Notes: generated by a model not told the origin, from the letters alone. A stretch of DNA of 64,000 nucleotides from Bradyrhizobium sp. BR13661 (GCF_029892425.1 NZ_JARXWB010000021.1:78768-142767); one strand, 5' to 3'; positions 7,864-17,128 are shown, counted from the first letter of the stretch. Numbers and translations: made by a program.

Positions 7864-9774
7864 TCAGGCCGCGGTCGACCCGAATTCGGGGACCGCATCC
7901 TTCAGGATCGTCCTGATGGTCGCCCGGTCGTCGCGTGCGATCGCCTGGTCGAGCGCCGTGATCCATTTGCGCAGCGTCTGCATCGGCGGCTCGTTCGGCT
8001 GTGCGGCCATGATGCCGGCGACTCCGATCTCGCGGGTCGGCTCTTCCGATGCGAACAGGATTTCGTGCAGACGCTCTCCCGGCCGCATGCCGGTGAATAC
8101 GATCTCGATATCGTAGCCGGGCTGCAGGCCGGAGAGACGGATCATCCGCTCGGCGAGATCGACGATCTTCACCGGCTGACCCATGTTGAGGACGTAAACC
8201 GAAACGTCGGCCCGCGCCGCGCCGAGCGCGTGCGTTGCCGCCGTGATGACGAGGTCGCAGGCCTCGCGGATGGTCATGAAATAACGGACCATGTCGGGAT
8301 GCGTCACCGTCACCGGGCCGCCGGCCTCGATCTGGGCCTTGAATTTCGGCACCACCGAGCCGTTCGAAGCCAGCACATTGCCGAACCGGACCGAGATCAG
8401 CCGCATCGGCCGCTTCGCGCCGCTACCTGCGGCAAGATCATGGTCGAGCGCCTGGCAGTACATCTCGGCGAAGCGCTTGGTCAGGCCCAGCATCGACACC
8501 GGCTCGATCGCCTTGTCGGTCGAGATCATCACCATGGCTTCGGCGCCGGCGGCAAGCGCAGCGTCGGCCACGTTGATCGAGCCGAAGATATTGGTCTTGA
8601 CGCCCTCGCTCCAGTCGCGCTCGAGGATCGGCACGTGCTTGAGCGCAGCCGCGTGGAACACGATGTCAGGCTTGAACTCGGCCATCAGGCGCATGACGCG
8701 CTCGCGGTCGCGGATGTCGGCGATCCGTCCCTCGATCGCAGCATGCGCTCCGTGTGCGGCGAGCGTCTCGGTGACCGCGTAGAGCGCCGGCTCGGAATTC
8801 TCCAGGATCAACAGGCGCGCGGCGCCGAAGGCGACGACACGCTCGCAGATCTCCGAGCCGATCGAACCGCCGCCGCCGGTGACGATCACCGCCTTGCCCC
8901 GGATCAGGGCTTCGAGGCGCGCATAGTCGATCTTCTCGCTCGGCCGCAGCAGCAGATCCTCGACTGCGACAGCCGTCAGCCGCGGGGCGTCGCCGCTCTC
9001 CAGCGAGGGCATGCGGTTGACGATCACACCGAGCTTGCGCGCCCGCATCAGAATCGATTCCGGATGGGCCTCCGGCTCGAACACCGACGGCGTCATCACC
9101 ACGCGCGTGATCGGCTTGTTGCGTTTGGCGAAGTCGGCGACGACGTCCTCGATGTCGTCGAGCCCGCCCAGCACCGGCACGTTGCGGATCGACTGGCCGC
9201 GATCCGCGTTTGATGGCGACAACACGCCGACCGGCCAAATCCGCTTGATCGCACCGCTCTCGATGCCGCGCAGAAGCACCTCGGCGTCCGCGGCGCGGCC
9301 GATCAGCAGTGTCGGCGCGGCATCCTCGGTGCGGGCGTGGCGCCGCACCCGTGTGTAGCGGAAGTAGCGATAGGCCATCCGCAAGGCGCTGAGCGCGAAG
9401 ATCTCGATGAACCAGTAGAGGACGATCGTCACCTTGCCGAGGAAGAAGGCGCCGCGGACATTGGGAGCGACGAAGATGTAGTCGAGCGCCAGCAGCGCAA
9501 CCGTCAGCACGCTCGCGACGCGGATGATGTTCATCGCGTCCGGCAGCGAGATGAAGCGCCATTTCGTCGTGGTCAGGTTGAAGATGAAGAACACCACCAC
9601 GCTGAAGGCGAGGAAATAGGGCAGGATCTGCAACAGCAGTGGCAGACGATCGTAGAAGCCCTCGCCCCCCTCGAAACGCAGATAGAACGCCGCGAACAGC
9701 GCCGCTGTCGTCGCCAGCAGGTCGTGGAGCGCGATCATGAAATTGCGCAAAGTGAGATGCGAAAGACGCGTCAT
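7864..9774 (-). CDS. Membrane-bound UDP-HexNAc 4,6-dehydratase (WbpM/CapD/FlaA1 family)
   Basis: At 636 residues it has the length of large WbpM-type enzymes. The first ~130 residues hold four membrane helices. A first Rossmann-like segment (LLIGRAADAEVLL) follows, and then the catalytic SDR domain begins at VIVTGGGGSIGSEI near residue 300. The active-site region reads MISTDKAIEPVSMLGLTKR, where methionine takes the place of the usual SDR tyrosine, as is known for this family. The enzyme makes the 4-keto-6-deoxy intermediate used by the ketoreductase gene downstream. Start chosen at ATG 9774 (MTRLSHLTLRN); an in-frame ATG at 9828 adds 18 residues but overlaps the tandem repeat side of the gap. 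The upstream 130 bases hold 15-bp repeats. Confidence 0.92.
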   Translation of the reverse strand: MTRLSHLTLRNFMIALHDLLATTAALFAAFYLRFEGGEGFYDRLPLLLQILPYFLAFSVVVFFIFNLTTTKWRFISLPDAMNIIRVASVLTVALLALDYIFVAPNVRGAFFLGKVTIVLYWFIEIFALSALRMAYRYFRYTRVRRHARTEDAAPTLLIGRAADAEVLLRGIESGAIKRIWPVGVLSPSNADRGQSIRNVPVLGGLDDIEDVVADFAKRNKPITRVVMTPSVFEPEAHPESILMRARKLGVIVNRMPSLESGDAPRLTAVAVEDLLLRPSEKIDYARLEALIRGKAVIVTGGGGSIGSEICERVVAFGAARLLILENSEPALYAVTETLAAHGAHAAIEGRIADIRDRERVMRLMAEFKPDIVFHAAALKHVPILERDWSEGVKTNIFGSINVADAALAAGAEAMVMISTDKAIEPVSMLGLTKRFAEMYCQALDHDLAAGSGAKRPMRLISVRFGNVLASNGSVVPKFKAQIEAGGPVTVTHPDMVRYFMTIREACDLVITAATHALGAARADVSVYVLNMGQPVKIVDLAERMIRLSGLQPGYDIEIVFTGMRPGERLHEILFASEEPTREIGVAGIMAAQPNEPPMQTLRKWITALDQAIARDDRATIRTILKDAVPEFGSTAA

Positions 9775-9836
9775 CCGCCGACCAATGAAAATCCTAATGG
9801 GTGCAACCTCACCGCGCTGATAGCCCATCTCGACGG

Positions 9837-9893
9837 GACTTGCCAGCTTAAGACTTGCCAGCTCAAGACTTGCCAGCTCAAGACTTGCGAGCC
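9837..9893. repeat. 15-bp tandem direct repeat, 3.8 copies
   Basis: The unit GACTTGCCAGCTCAA occurs at 9837-9851 (one base different), 9852-9866 and 9867-9881, with a partial diverged copy at 9882-9893. It fills most of the gap between the O-antigen ligase stop (9904) and the start of the dehydratase (9774), so it lies in the untranslated leader of the latter. Because 15 is a multiple of three it could in principle also vary an upstream reading frame, but no known protein spans it. Confidence 0.95.
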
Positions 9894-9903
9894 TCGCGGC
9901 CGC

Positions 9904-11190
9904 TCAGGAACCCGCTTCCCCCACCTTCGCCTCGGCCTGTCGTGCCCGGAACACCATGCCACCGGCAACGCCGACGCCGATGACGTACATCCAGCCCTCG
10001 TGGAAGTCGAACAAATGGGAGTTGAACAACGAGGTGAAGGCGTTTTGCACCACGACCAGAAGACCGATCCACTGGGCAAACCCCTCGCCGCGAAACAGCT
10101 GAAAATGAAAGATCCAGATCGCGTAGAGAACCCCGATGCCGATGACACCCCACTGGATGGCGACATGCAGCGTCTGGTTATGCGGGTTCGGAAAAACCCT
10201 GACGCCCCGAACCCATGAGGGCTCCTGCGCGGCTCTCTCGAACAGTCCCTGCGTAGAACCGGTGCCGTGCCCCACGAGCGGAGCATGAACGAAGAACTGA
10301 ACGGCATGCCGCCAATATTCGAGGCGTTCACCCATGGATGTCGGAAGATTCCGCTGGGTGTAGAGTTGATAGTCGCTGACAAAAGTGTCGGCGGTCTTGC
10401 GCAATTGCGGTGAGGCTCGCCAGGCCACGACGGCGCAGGCGATCAATGCGGCAGAGATCATCGCGACGCTCCGCCACTTCAAATGAAGCAGCGCGAACAC
10501 ACCGAGCATGATCGGCACAGTGACCAGCGCGGTGCGCGACACCACCACGAAGGCCATGTTGACAAGAAAGCTCAGCGCGAGCGCCGTCAGCAGAACCGCG
10601 GGCGCGTACCGCTTCTCGCGCAACAGCATCATCACGGGATAGGCGAGCGCGACCGCGCACAGCGCGAATTCCTGGCTCTGGTCGATGTAGTTCTTGACGA
10701 AGATGCCGCGCTCGAGGGGGTCATAGGGTCTCAGCGACAGTCCCGGATAGAACGCAACCAGCCAGGACATCACCGACAACAGCGCGCAGGACACCAGGAA
10801 TGCGACGAAGATCCAGTTTCCGCGGGGGGAGCGCTCGAAATGATAGAGCAGCACCGGCAGCACGAGCAGCTTGACGGTCGGCCCGACCGCGTAAAGGCGC
10901 ACGCCCCACGCCGCGTCCGACCATAGCGTCCCCACCAGCGCCAGCACGAACAGCGCGATCGGTGCCGCGCAGATCGGGCGCGTCAGCGATCGCAGGAATG
11001 CCCTGACGTCGAGAAACGGCACCATGCAGACCAGGAACGCGGCATTGAAGATGGCCGTGAGCGACGTCGACCATGGCAACGAGGCCGCGGTCAGGATCGC
11101 GAACAAATCGACGGTCTCGCTCCACGCCACCGGGCTGCGAAAACGCCGCCACAGCATCTGGGCGGTCGTCTCCTGGGCAAGTGCCGTCAC
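9904..11190 (-). CDS. O-antigen ligase / polymerase family membrane protein (Wzy_C)
   Basis: A 428-residue polytopic protein with around ten to twelve hydrophobic segments. The conserved periplasmic loop region includes LVGHGTGST and NPHNQTLHVAIQWGVIG, the histidine-containing signature of the O-antigen ligase/polymerase superfamily (WaaL, Wzy). It would transfer lipid-linked O-antigen to the lipid A core at the periplasmic side, or polymerise O-units. The start is GTG 11190, which overlaps the stop of hldE as GTGA; the frame stays open far upstream through hldE, so the upper limit of the open frame is not meaningful. ATG 11148 (MLWRRFRSP) is an alternative start. Ligase versus polymerase cannot be separated by sequence. 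Confidence 0.85.
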   Translation of the reverse strand: MTALAQETTAQMLWRRFRSPVAWSETVDLFAILTAASLPWSTSLTAIFNAAFLVCMVPFLDVRAFLRSLTRPICAAPIALFVLALVGTLWSDAAWGVRLYAVGPTVKLLVLPVLLYHFERSPRGNWIFVAFLVSCALLSVMSWLVAFYPGLSLRPYDPLERGIFVKNYIDQSQEFALCAVALAYPVMMLLREKRYAPAVLLTALALSFLVNMAFVVVSRTALVTVPIMLGVFALLHLKWRSVAMISAALIACAVVAWRASPQLRKTADTFVSDYQLYTQRNLPTSMGERLEYWRHAVQFFVHAPLVGHGTGSTQGLFERAAQEPSWVRGVRVFPNPHNQTLHVAIQWGVIGIGVLYAIWIFHFQLFRGEGFAQWIGLLVVVQNAFTSLFNSHLFDFHEGWMYVIGVGVAGGMVFRARQAEAKVGEAGS

Positions 11191-12674
11191 TTGATCTCCC
11201 CGCGCGCGCGGTGCACCAGCGCCGTCGTGCTGAAGCCCTGGAGGATGTCGACCAGCACGACCACTCCGCCCGCGGCCTCGACGACCTCGTGGCCGACCAC
11301 CTGCTCGCGGGTGTAGTCGCCTCCCTTCACCAGCACGCTCGGCGTGATCCGCCTGATCAGGTCGATCGGCGTATCCTCTTCGAAGATGACGACGAGATCG
11401 ACGGCTTCGAGCGCGGCCAGCACTTCGGCACGGGCCCGCTCGTCCTGGACCGGGCGATCCGCGCCTTTCAGCCGCCGCACCGAGGCGTCGCTGTTCAGCC
11501 CGACGATCAGCCGATCGCAGGCGGCACGCGCTGCGGTCAGCACCTTGACGTGGCCGGGATGCAGGATATCGAAGCAGCCATTGGTGAAGCCGACGCGCAA
11601 GCCCTCCCCGCGCCATTCGGCGAGCCGGGCCTCGAGCGCATCGGGCGCGCTCATGACCTTCTCCTCGGCCGCGAGCGTGGCATGCGGCAGGATCTTTCGC
11701 CGCAGCTCCGCCACGCTCACGCTGGCCGTGCCCTGCTTGCCGACGGCGACCGCGGCGGCCGCACTCGCCATGCGCAGCGCCGTGTCCCAGTCCGCGCCCG
11801 CCGCGAGCGAGGCCGCAAGCGCGGCGGCAACGGTGTCGCCGGCGCCGGACACGTCGCGCACCTTCACCGGGAAGGCCGGGACGTGAACGGCCTCGCCGCT
11901 GCGCGGCACCAGCGTCATGCCCTGCTCGCCCTGCGTGACCAGGATCGCCTCGCAATCAGCGAGCCGCATCACGTCCTCGCTGGCATCGACGATGCTTTGC
12001 GGCGTATCGGCGCGGCTGCGGGTCGCCTCGGAAAATTCCTTGCGGTTGGGTGTGAGCAGGGTGGCGCCGCGATAGATCGCCCAGTTCAGGCTCTTGGGAT
12101 CGACGATCACGCGCTTGCCTGCTTTTCGCGCCGCATCGATGGTGTGGCGGATCACGCGCGCAGTCAGCACGCCCTTGGCATAGTCTGACAGCAGCACGAT
12201 ATCGGCGCGCGCGATCTGCGGCAGGATCGCCTCGATCAGCTTCGTCTCGACTTCGTCGGAGGCCGCGACCGCCTGCTCCCAATCCGCGCGCAGCATATGG
12301 GTGGAGAAATGCTCGGAGACGAAGCGGACCTTTCGCGTGGTCGGCCGCGTCGGGTCGCACACCAGCGCACTCTCGATCCCGGCATAGTCCGCCAGCGCGG
12401 CCTTGAGCCGCGCGCCGGCATCGTCTTCGCCGACGAGGCCGACGAAGACGCAGCGCGCGCCGAGCGAGGCGATATTGCGCGCGACGTTGCCCGCGCCGCC
12501 GATATGAATCTCGCTGCGCTGGGCGGCGATCACAGGCGTCGGCGCCTCGGGCGAAATCCGCGAGACCTCGCCATAGACGAACTCGTCCAGCATGATGTCG
12601 CCGATGCAGAGCACCGTGCAGCCGGAGATGGCGTGCGCCAGGGCATCAAAATCGAGAATGGGCGTCGGCATCAT
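11187..12674 (-). CDS. hldE: Bifunctional heptose-7-phosphate kinase / heptose-1-phosphate adenylyltransferase
   Basis: At 495 residues this matches full-length HldE (RfaE). The N-terminal PfkB-type kinase has IGDIMLDEFVYGEVSRISPE, then GGAGNVARN and the catalytic GAGDTVAAAL near residue 280. The C-terminal nucleotidyltransferase has FTNGCFDILHPGHVKVL near residue 365, with the HxGH motif. The enzyme phosphorylates heptose-7-phosphate at C1 and later adds AMP, giving ADP-heptose for the LPS inner core. Ten bases upstream ends hldD, so hldD-hldE-ligase form an operon. Two tandem methionines (12674, 12671) are both possible starts. Confidence 0.96.
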   Translation of the reverse strand: MMPTPILDFDALAHAISGCTVLCIGDIMLDEFVYGEVSRISPEAPTPVIAAQRSEIHIGGAGNVARNIASLGARCVFVGLVGEDDAGARLKAALADYAGIESALVCDPTRPTTRKVRFVSEHFSTHMLRADWEQAVAASDEVETKLIEAILPQIARADIVLLSDYAKGVLTARVIRHTIDAARKAGKRVIVDPKSLNWAIYRGATLLTPNRKEFSEATRSRADTPQSIVDASEDVMRLADCEAILVTQGEQGMTLVPRSGEAVHVPAFPVKVRDVSGAGDTVAAALAASLAAGADWDTALRMASAAAAVAVGKQGTASVSVAELRRKILPHATLAAEEKVMSAPDALEARLAEWRGEGLRVGFTNGCFDILHPGHVKVLTAARAACDRLIVGLNSDASVRRLKGADRPVQDERARAEVLAALEAVDLVVIFEEDTPIDLIRRITPSVLVKGGDYTREQVVGHEVVEAAGGVVVLVDILQGFSTTALVHRARGEIK

Positions 12675-12683
12675 CCTGGAACC

Positions 12684-13664
12684 TCAGCGGAAGCGGTCCG
12701 GCCGGTCGAGATAGTCCCCGACATAGGCCTTCACCGCGTCCTCGAGCGTCGTGAAGCCGCCGTTATAGCCGGCGCGGTGGAGCCGATCGATCTTGCTCTC
12801 GGTGAAATATTGATAGCTGCCGCGAATCTGCTCGGGCATGTCGATGTATTCGATGTTCGGCCTGGTGCCGAGCGCCGCGTAGGCGGCAAGCATCAGATCT
12901 TTGAAGCTGCGCGCCTTGCCGGTGCCGACGTTGAAGAGACCGGAGACGGCAGGCGTCGCCAGCAGCCACAAGATCACGCGCACGACGTCGTCGACATAGA
13001 TGAAATCGCGGCGCTGGTCGCCATCGGCGATGCCGTCGCGATGCGACTTGAACAGCTGCACGACGCGGCCGGCCTTGACGTCGTCGAAGCGGCGCGCCAG
13101 CACGCTCATCATCGTGCCCTTGTGGTATTCGTTCGGACCGAACACGTTGAAGAACTTCAAGCCAGCCCATTGCGGCGGCAGCTTCTCGCCGGACGCGACG
13201 CGCCCGGCGACCGCGAGATCGAACAGCTGCTTACTCCAGCCGTAGAGATTCATCGGCCGCAGCTTCTTCAGCGCGCCCGGCGAGGCGTCGTCGTCAAAGC
13301 CTTCCGCACCGTCGCCATAGGTCGCGGCCGAGGACGCGTAGATCAGCGGCACTGCGTTCGCCGTGCACCAGTCCAGAAGGCGCATCGAAAAGCGGAAATT
13401 GGTCTCGATGACGAGATCGCCGTCGGTCGCGGTGGTCTCGGAAATCGCCCCGAGATGGATCACGGCATCGAGCTTGCGGCCCTTCAGCCAGTCGGGCAGT
13501 TCGGCCGGGGGCACGATATCCACAAGCTGGCGCTTGGCGAGGTTGCGCCATTTGCCATCGCTGCCGAGCAGGTCGCAGACCACGACGTCGGCGCGGCCGG
13601 CCTCGTTCAGCGCAGCCACGACATTCGATCCGATAAAACCGGCTCCGCCGGTCACCAGCAACAT
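12684..13664 (-). CDS. hldD: ADP-L-glycero-D-manno-heptose 6-epimerase
   Basis: The 326-residue extended SDR begins directly with LLVTGGAGFIGSNVVAALN. It contains the family-specific DLLGSDGKWRNLAKR, the SSAATYGDGA strand, and the catalytic tyrosine-lysine in YGWSKQLFD. NVFGPNEYHKGTMMSV is also characteristic of HldD. It converts ADP-D-glycero-heptose to the L-glycero form, the last step before heptosyl transfer by WaaF. It is the first gene of the minus-strand group. The divergent waaF gene starts 172 bases away, so both promoters must be in 13665-13836. Confidence 0.95.
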   Translation of the reverse strand: MLLVTGGAGFIGSNVVAALNEAGRADVVVCDLLGSDGKWRNLAKRQLVDIVPPAELPDWLKGRKLDAVIHLGAISETTATDGDLVIETNFRFSMRLLDWCTANAVPLIYASSAATYGDGAEGFDDDASPGALKKLRPMNLYGWSKQLFDLAVAGRVASGEKLPPQWAGLKFFNVFGPNEYHKGTMMSVLARRFDDVKAGRVVQLFKSHRDGIADGDQRRDFIYVDDVVRVILWLLATPAVSGLFNVGTGKARSFKDLMLAAYAALGTRPNIEYIDMPEQIRGSYQYFTESKIDRLHRAGYNGGFTTLEDAVKAYVGDYLDRPDRFR

Positions 13665-13836
13665 TCCAACGACCCTGCCCGAATTTCGTGGCCCGAACCC
13701 TGCCGTAGCGCATCATCCGCCAAAGTGTAAGCATTTTGGGCAGGCGCTCTTGGACTCGCGCTGTCCCTGCTTTACCTGCCGGCCCGGAGCGGCTAACCGA
13801 ACCGCCTGATCAGAGCGTTTGCGGCCCCATTAACGA

Positions 13837-14898
13837 ATGAACAAAGATTCACAATTTATCGGAGGTGACGATCGGAGCGACACGCGTCCGATCCTGATCG
13901 TCCCCTATATGTGGATCGGCGATTTCGTCCGGAATCACACCGTCGTCCGGGTCCTCAAGGAACGCTGGCCGAATAGGCCGGTCGATCTTTTAACCACGAC
14001 TCTGTGCGCCCCCCTGGTCGATTACATGCCTGGCGTACGCGCCGGGATCGTCTGGGACCTTCCCCGCAGCCGCCTGGCGCTGCGCCGCCAGTTCGGCCTC
14101 GCCAAGCTCCTGCGCGAGCGGAACTACGGCACGGCCCTGGTGCTGCCCCGCACCTGGAAGGCCGCCATTGCCCCGACCTTGGCCGGCATCCCCGAACGGG
14201 TCGGCTGGGTCGGCGAGTTCAGGTTCGGACTGATCAACCAATGGCGCTGGGGCGAGCGAAAGCTGCCCCGCTTCATCGACGAGAACGCCGCTCTCGCCCA
14301 GCCGGACGGTGCGCCCCTGCCCCCGGAATGGCCGGTGCCGCAATTGCGGGTTCCGGCTGAGGAGATCGCCCGTTGGCGCCAGGCCAATGGCCTGAGCGCC
14401 GGTGCCGCCGTGGCGCTCGCCCCGGGCTCGGTTGGCGTGTCGAAACGCTGGACCTACTATCCGGAAGCCGCCCGCCTGCTGGTCGAACGCGGGCTGGAGG
14501 TCTGGGTGGTCGGCGGCCCCGCGGAAAAAGGTTTAGCCCAGGAGATCGTCGCAGCCGGCGGCCCCGGCGTGCGGGACCTCACCGGCACCGATTTGCGCAA
14601 CGGCGTTGTCGCCATGGCCGCAGCAGGCGTCGCCATCTCTAACGATTCAGGCCTGATGCATATCGCGGCCGCCTTGGGCACGCCGACCATGGGCATCTTC
14701 GGCCCGACCAGCCCCTATCTATGGGCCCCTCTCAACGGCCTCGCCGCAACCGTCGTCCAGAACAAGAGCGTACTGTCGTGCCAGCCGTGCCAAAGCACGA
14801 TCTGCAAGATGAACGACCACCGCTGCATGCGAGATATCGGGGCGAGCGAGGTGGTGACGATTGCGCAGCGGGTGCTGGGGACCAAGGTCGAGACCTGA
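13837..14898 (+). CDS. waaF: ADP-heptose--LPS heptosyltransferase (GT9 family)
   Basis: The 353-residue protein has the two-domain GT9 layout. Near the N-terminus is ILIVPYMWIGDFVRNHTVVR, matching the IGDxxL/V region. The mid part has LAPGSVGVSKRWTYYPE near residue 192 (the conserved KRWP-like segment). The C-terminal donor site has ISNDSGLMHIAAALGTPTMGIFGPTSP near 270. A cysteine-rich tail, LSCQPCQSTICKMNDHRCM, is common in WaaF homologues. It adds a heptose to the LPS inner core, consistent with hldD/hldE divergent next door. ATG 13837 follows an unremarkable ribosome site. Heptosyltransferase I (WaaC) is a less likely reading. Confidence 0.9.
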   Translation: MNKDSQFIGGDDRSDTRPILIVPYMWIGDFVRNHTVVRVLKERWPNRPVDLLTTTLCAPLVDYMPGVRAGIVWDLPRSRLALRRQFGLAKLLRERNYGTALVLPRTWKAAIAPTLAGIPERVGWVGEFRFGLINQWRWGERKLPRFIDENAALAQPDGAPLPPEWPVPQLRVPAEEIARWRQANGLSAGAAVALAPGSVGVSKRWTYYPEAARLLVERGLEVWVVGGPAEKGLAQEIVAAGGPGVRDLTGTDLRNGVVAMAAAGVAISNDSGLMHIAAALGTPTMGIFGPTSPYLWAPLNGLAATVVQNKSVLSCQPCQSTICKMNDHRCMRDIGASEVVTIAQRVLGTKVET

Positions 14899-15422
14899 GC
14901 TAAGCGCACTGCGGCGCCATTAGCGCACCTATCTGCTATCTGCGTGGCTTAGCCACCGTTAGACCACGACCTTATCAAGCCTCGGGCTGACGTGACGATG
15001 GCCGCGTCTACCTTACCCCTTCAGCGACGGTGCCCGCACGGCAGCGCAATGAGCCAGGGCCAACCTGGGCGGTGGCTCATCGCATGCTACATTCAACAAC
15101 TTGCACACAGAGGATCAGCGATCCTCACCCGGGTTCGCGGCATTCGCGCAACTTGGGCACTTTCGGCGACGATCAGCTGAAGCGGTGCGTAGGCAGTATT
15201 CCGACACCAGAATCAATTTTCATACGAGCGTGCCACAAACGCATTTTCGAACGAGATACGCGAAGACACGCTGCGCCGTTGACCTGCATCAACGCGCAAC
15301 ATGTTCGGCAAGCCTTCACTGCAGCTCAGCCGCGCGCCGGATGAATGTGCGCTCATAACGATCGAGGTTCGCTCGAAGACATCAGGACTGAATGTCGTAG
15401 TCATAAGACCGGGAGCAAGCTC
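14899..15422. other. Long intergenic region upstream of the DUF1254 gene
   Basis: No convincing gene is present in these 524 bases; the short open frames have no recognisable composition. An inverted repeat with perfect 8-base arms, ATGAGCCA (15049-15056) and TGGCTCAT (15073-15080), could form a hairpin. A FixK/FNR-like box is annotated separately at 15279-15292. The region should carry the promoter of the following gene. Confidence 0.6.
15279..15292. promoter_or_regulatory. FixK/FNR-type box TTGACCTGCATCAA
   Basis: The 14-mer has the TTGA-N6-TCAA arms bound by FixK2/FNR-type regulators in rhizobia. It ends 131 bases upstream of the ATG at 15423, a distance that allows a class II promoter start around 15326 and a leader of about 100 bases. 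Two half-sites of four bases can arise by chance, so this stays a candidate. Confidence 0.45.
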
Positions 15423-16862
15423 ATGCATTTCACACGTCGTCATCTCATGACCGCAGCTTTGGGCTCCGCCTTTTCCGCCCTCGCTTTATCTTCGAGCCGC
15501 GCCGAATACGAAGGACCGCTGCTTCGCGCGATCGAAGGCGGTGAAGATTTTTGGCTCGCCACCGATGCTTACGTCTACGGCTATCCGCTGGTGACGATGG
15601 AGCTGACTCGCCGCGTGGTCACGAACGTCTCTGCGGTCGAGGGCACGCGAGGTCCGATGGGGCAATTCATCAAGCTCCGCTCCTATCCCGACGCCACCTT
15701 CCGGGACGTTACCGCGCCGAATGCCGATACGCTCTACACCACAGCCTGGCTCGACGTCGGAGACGAGCCCTGGATCCTGAGCATGCCCGACATGAAGGAA
15801 CGCTATTTCCTTTTTCCGATGCTCGACGGCTGGACCAATGTATTCCAGGTCCCTGGAAAGCGAACGACGGGGACCAAGGCCCAGACCTACGCGATCACCG
15901 GCCCCGGGTGGAAAGGGACGCTTCCATCGGGCGTCAAGGAGTACAAGTCGCCGACCAGCATTGTCTGGATTTTAGGGCGCATCTATTGCACCGGTACACA
16001 AGAGGACTATGCGACCGTTCATGCCGCGCAGGATGAATTCAAGCTGGTGCCCTTGAGTTCGTATGGCAAGACGTTCACGCCGCCAGCGGCCAAGGTCGAT
16101 CCATCAATCGACATGAAGACGGCAGTGCGCGACCAGGTCAACCGCATGGATAGTGTTGCGTATTTCACGCTGCTTGCTCAATTGATGAAGCGCAATCCAC
16201 CCGTGCCGGCTGATGCGGTGGAAGTTGCAAAATTCGCGAAGATCGGTCTGGTGCCGGGCAAGGATTTCGACGCCAGCAAGCTCGATGCTGCGTTTTCCAA
16301 GCGCATTCCGCAGGCCGCCTTCGACCGGATCATGCTGCAGTTCAAGGTCAACAAAGCCGTCAAGAACGTCAACGGCTGGATGTTCGACACGGAAACCGGC
16401 ATCTACGGCACCGAGTATCTCAACCGCGCCTTCGTCACGGCCATTGGGCTTGGCGCCAATCGCATCCAGGACGCCTGCTATCCGACGTCCCAGAAGGACG
16501 CCGATGGCAAGGCTTACGTCGGCAGCAACAAATATGTCGTGCGTTTCCCGAAGGGCCAGCTGCCGCCCGTTGGCGGATTCTGGTCTCTGACGATGTACGA
16601 TGAGAATTATTTCTTCGTCGCCAATCCGATCAACCGCTACTCGATCAGTGCCCGGCAGAGCCTCAAGCCCAACGCGGACGGTTCGATTGATCTCTACATC
16701 CAGAAGGACTCTCCGGGACCTGACAAGGAATCGAACTGGTTGCCGGCCCCGGCTGGCAAGTTCGTCTTGATGTTGCGGATGTACTGGCCCAACGACAAGT
16801 CGCCATCGATCATCAACGGCAGCTGGTCACCACCGGGCGTTCAGAAAGTAGCCGGCACCTAG
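15423..16862 (+). CDS. DUF1254/DUF1214 exported protein with twin-arginine signal
   Basis: The 479-residue protein starts at ATG 15423 (MHFTRRHLMTAALG); an upstream in-frame start at 15345 adds 26 residues before the signal and is unlikely. The N-terminus has an RR motif followed by a hydrophobic stretch and an SSRA cleavage-like site, as in Tat signals. DUF1254 occupies about residues 60-190 (AYVYGYPLVTMELTRR, then NADTLYTTAWLDVGDEPW). DUF1214 lies near the C-terminus (FWSLTMYDENYFFVANPINRYS, then WLPAPAGKFVLMLRMYWP). The biochemical role of this family is unknown. It stands alone between waaF and the lpcC-like gene, on the opposite strand to the latter. The FixK-like box upstream hints at low-oxygen control. 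Confidence 0.88.
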   Translation: MHFTRRHLMTAALGSAFSALALSSSRAEYEGPLLRAIEGGEDFWLATDAYVYGYPLVTMELTRRVVTNVSAVEGTRGPMGQFIKLRSYPDATFRDVTAPNADTLYTTAWLDVGDEPWILSMPDMKERYFLFPMLDGWTNVFQVPGKRTTGTKAQTYAITGPGWKGTLPSGVKEYKSPTSIVWILGRIYCTGTQEDYATVHAAQDEFKLVPLSSYGKTFTPPAAKVDPSIDMKTAVRDQVNRMDSVAYFTLLAQLMKRNPPVPADAVEVAKFAKIGLVPGKDFDASKLDAAFSKRIPQAAFDRIMLQFKVNKAVKNVNGWMFDTETGIYGTEYLNRAFVTAIGLGANRIQDACYPTSQKDADGKAYVGSNKYVVRFPKGQLPPVGGFWSLTMYDENYFFVANPINRYSISARQSLKPNADGSIDLYIQKDSPGPDKESNWLPAPAGKFVLMLRMYWPNDKSPSIINGSWSPPGVQKVAGT

Positions 16863-17128
16863 GTTCAAGCCTGTGGGCCCGAGCGGATCGGAGCGCGCAT
16901 CGGGCTCACTGCGATTTCGATCAGCGGATGTCGAAGCCAGCTTGCCAGCCGACGCCAGGAACGGCTTCGACAGACTTTGCGATCATACCTCTATACAGGT
17001 GTTTTGCCCGACGGAGCAAACGAAATTCGCAAAATCCGCAGGTCCATGGCGCGAGCTGTGCAAGCCGTTGATTCAGCTGGCAACGGCTACTGTGCATGGG
17101 GTTGTTTTCGCGGGTTTGGAAAAGCGGC

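Noticed and set aside
11190..11955. Upstream extension of the O-antigen ligase frame
   Set aside because: It lies inside hldE in another frame and has no membrane character; the GTG overlapping the hldE stop is a better start.
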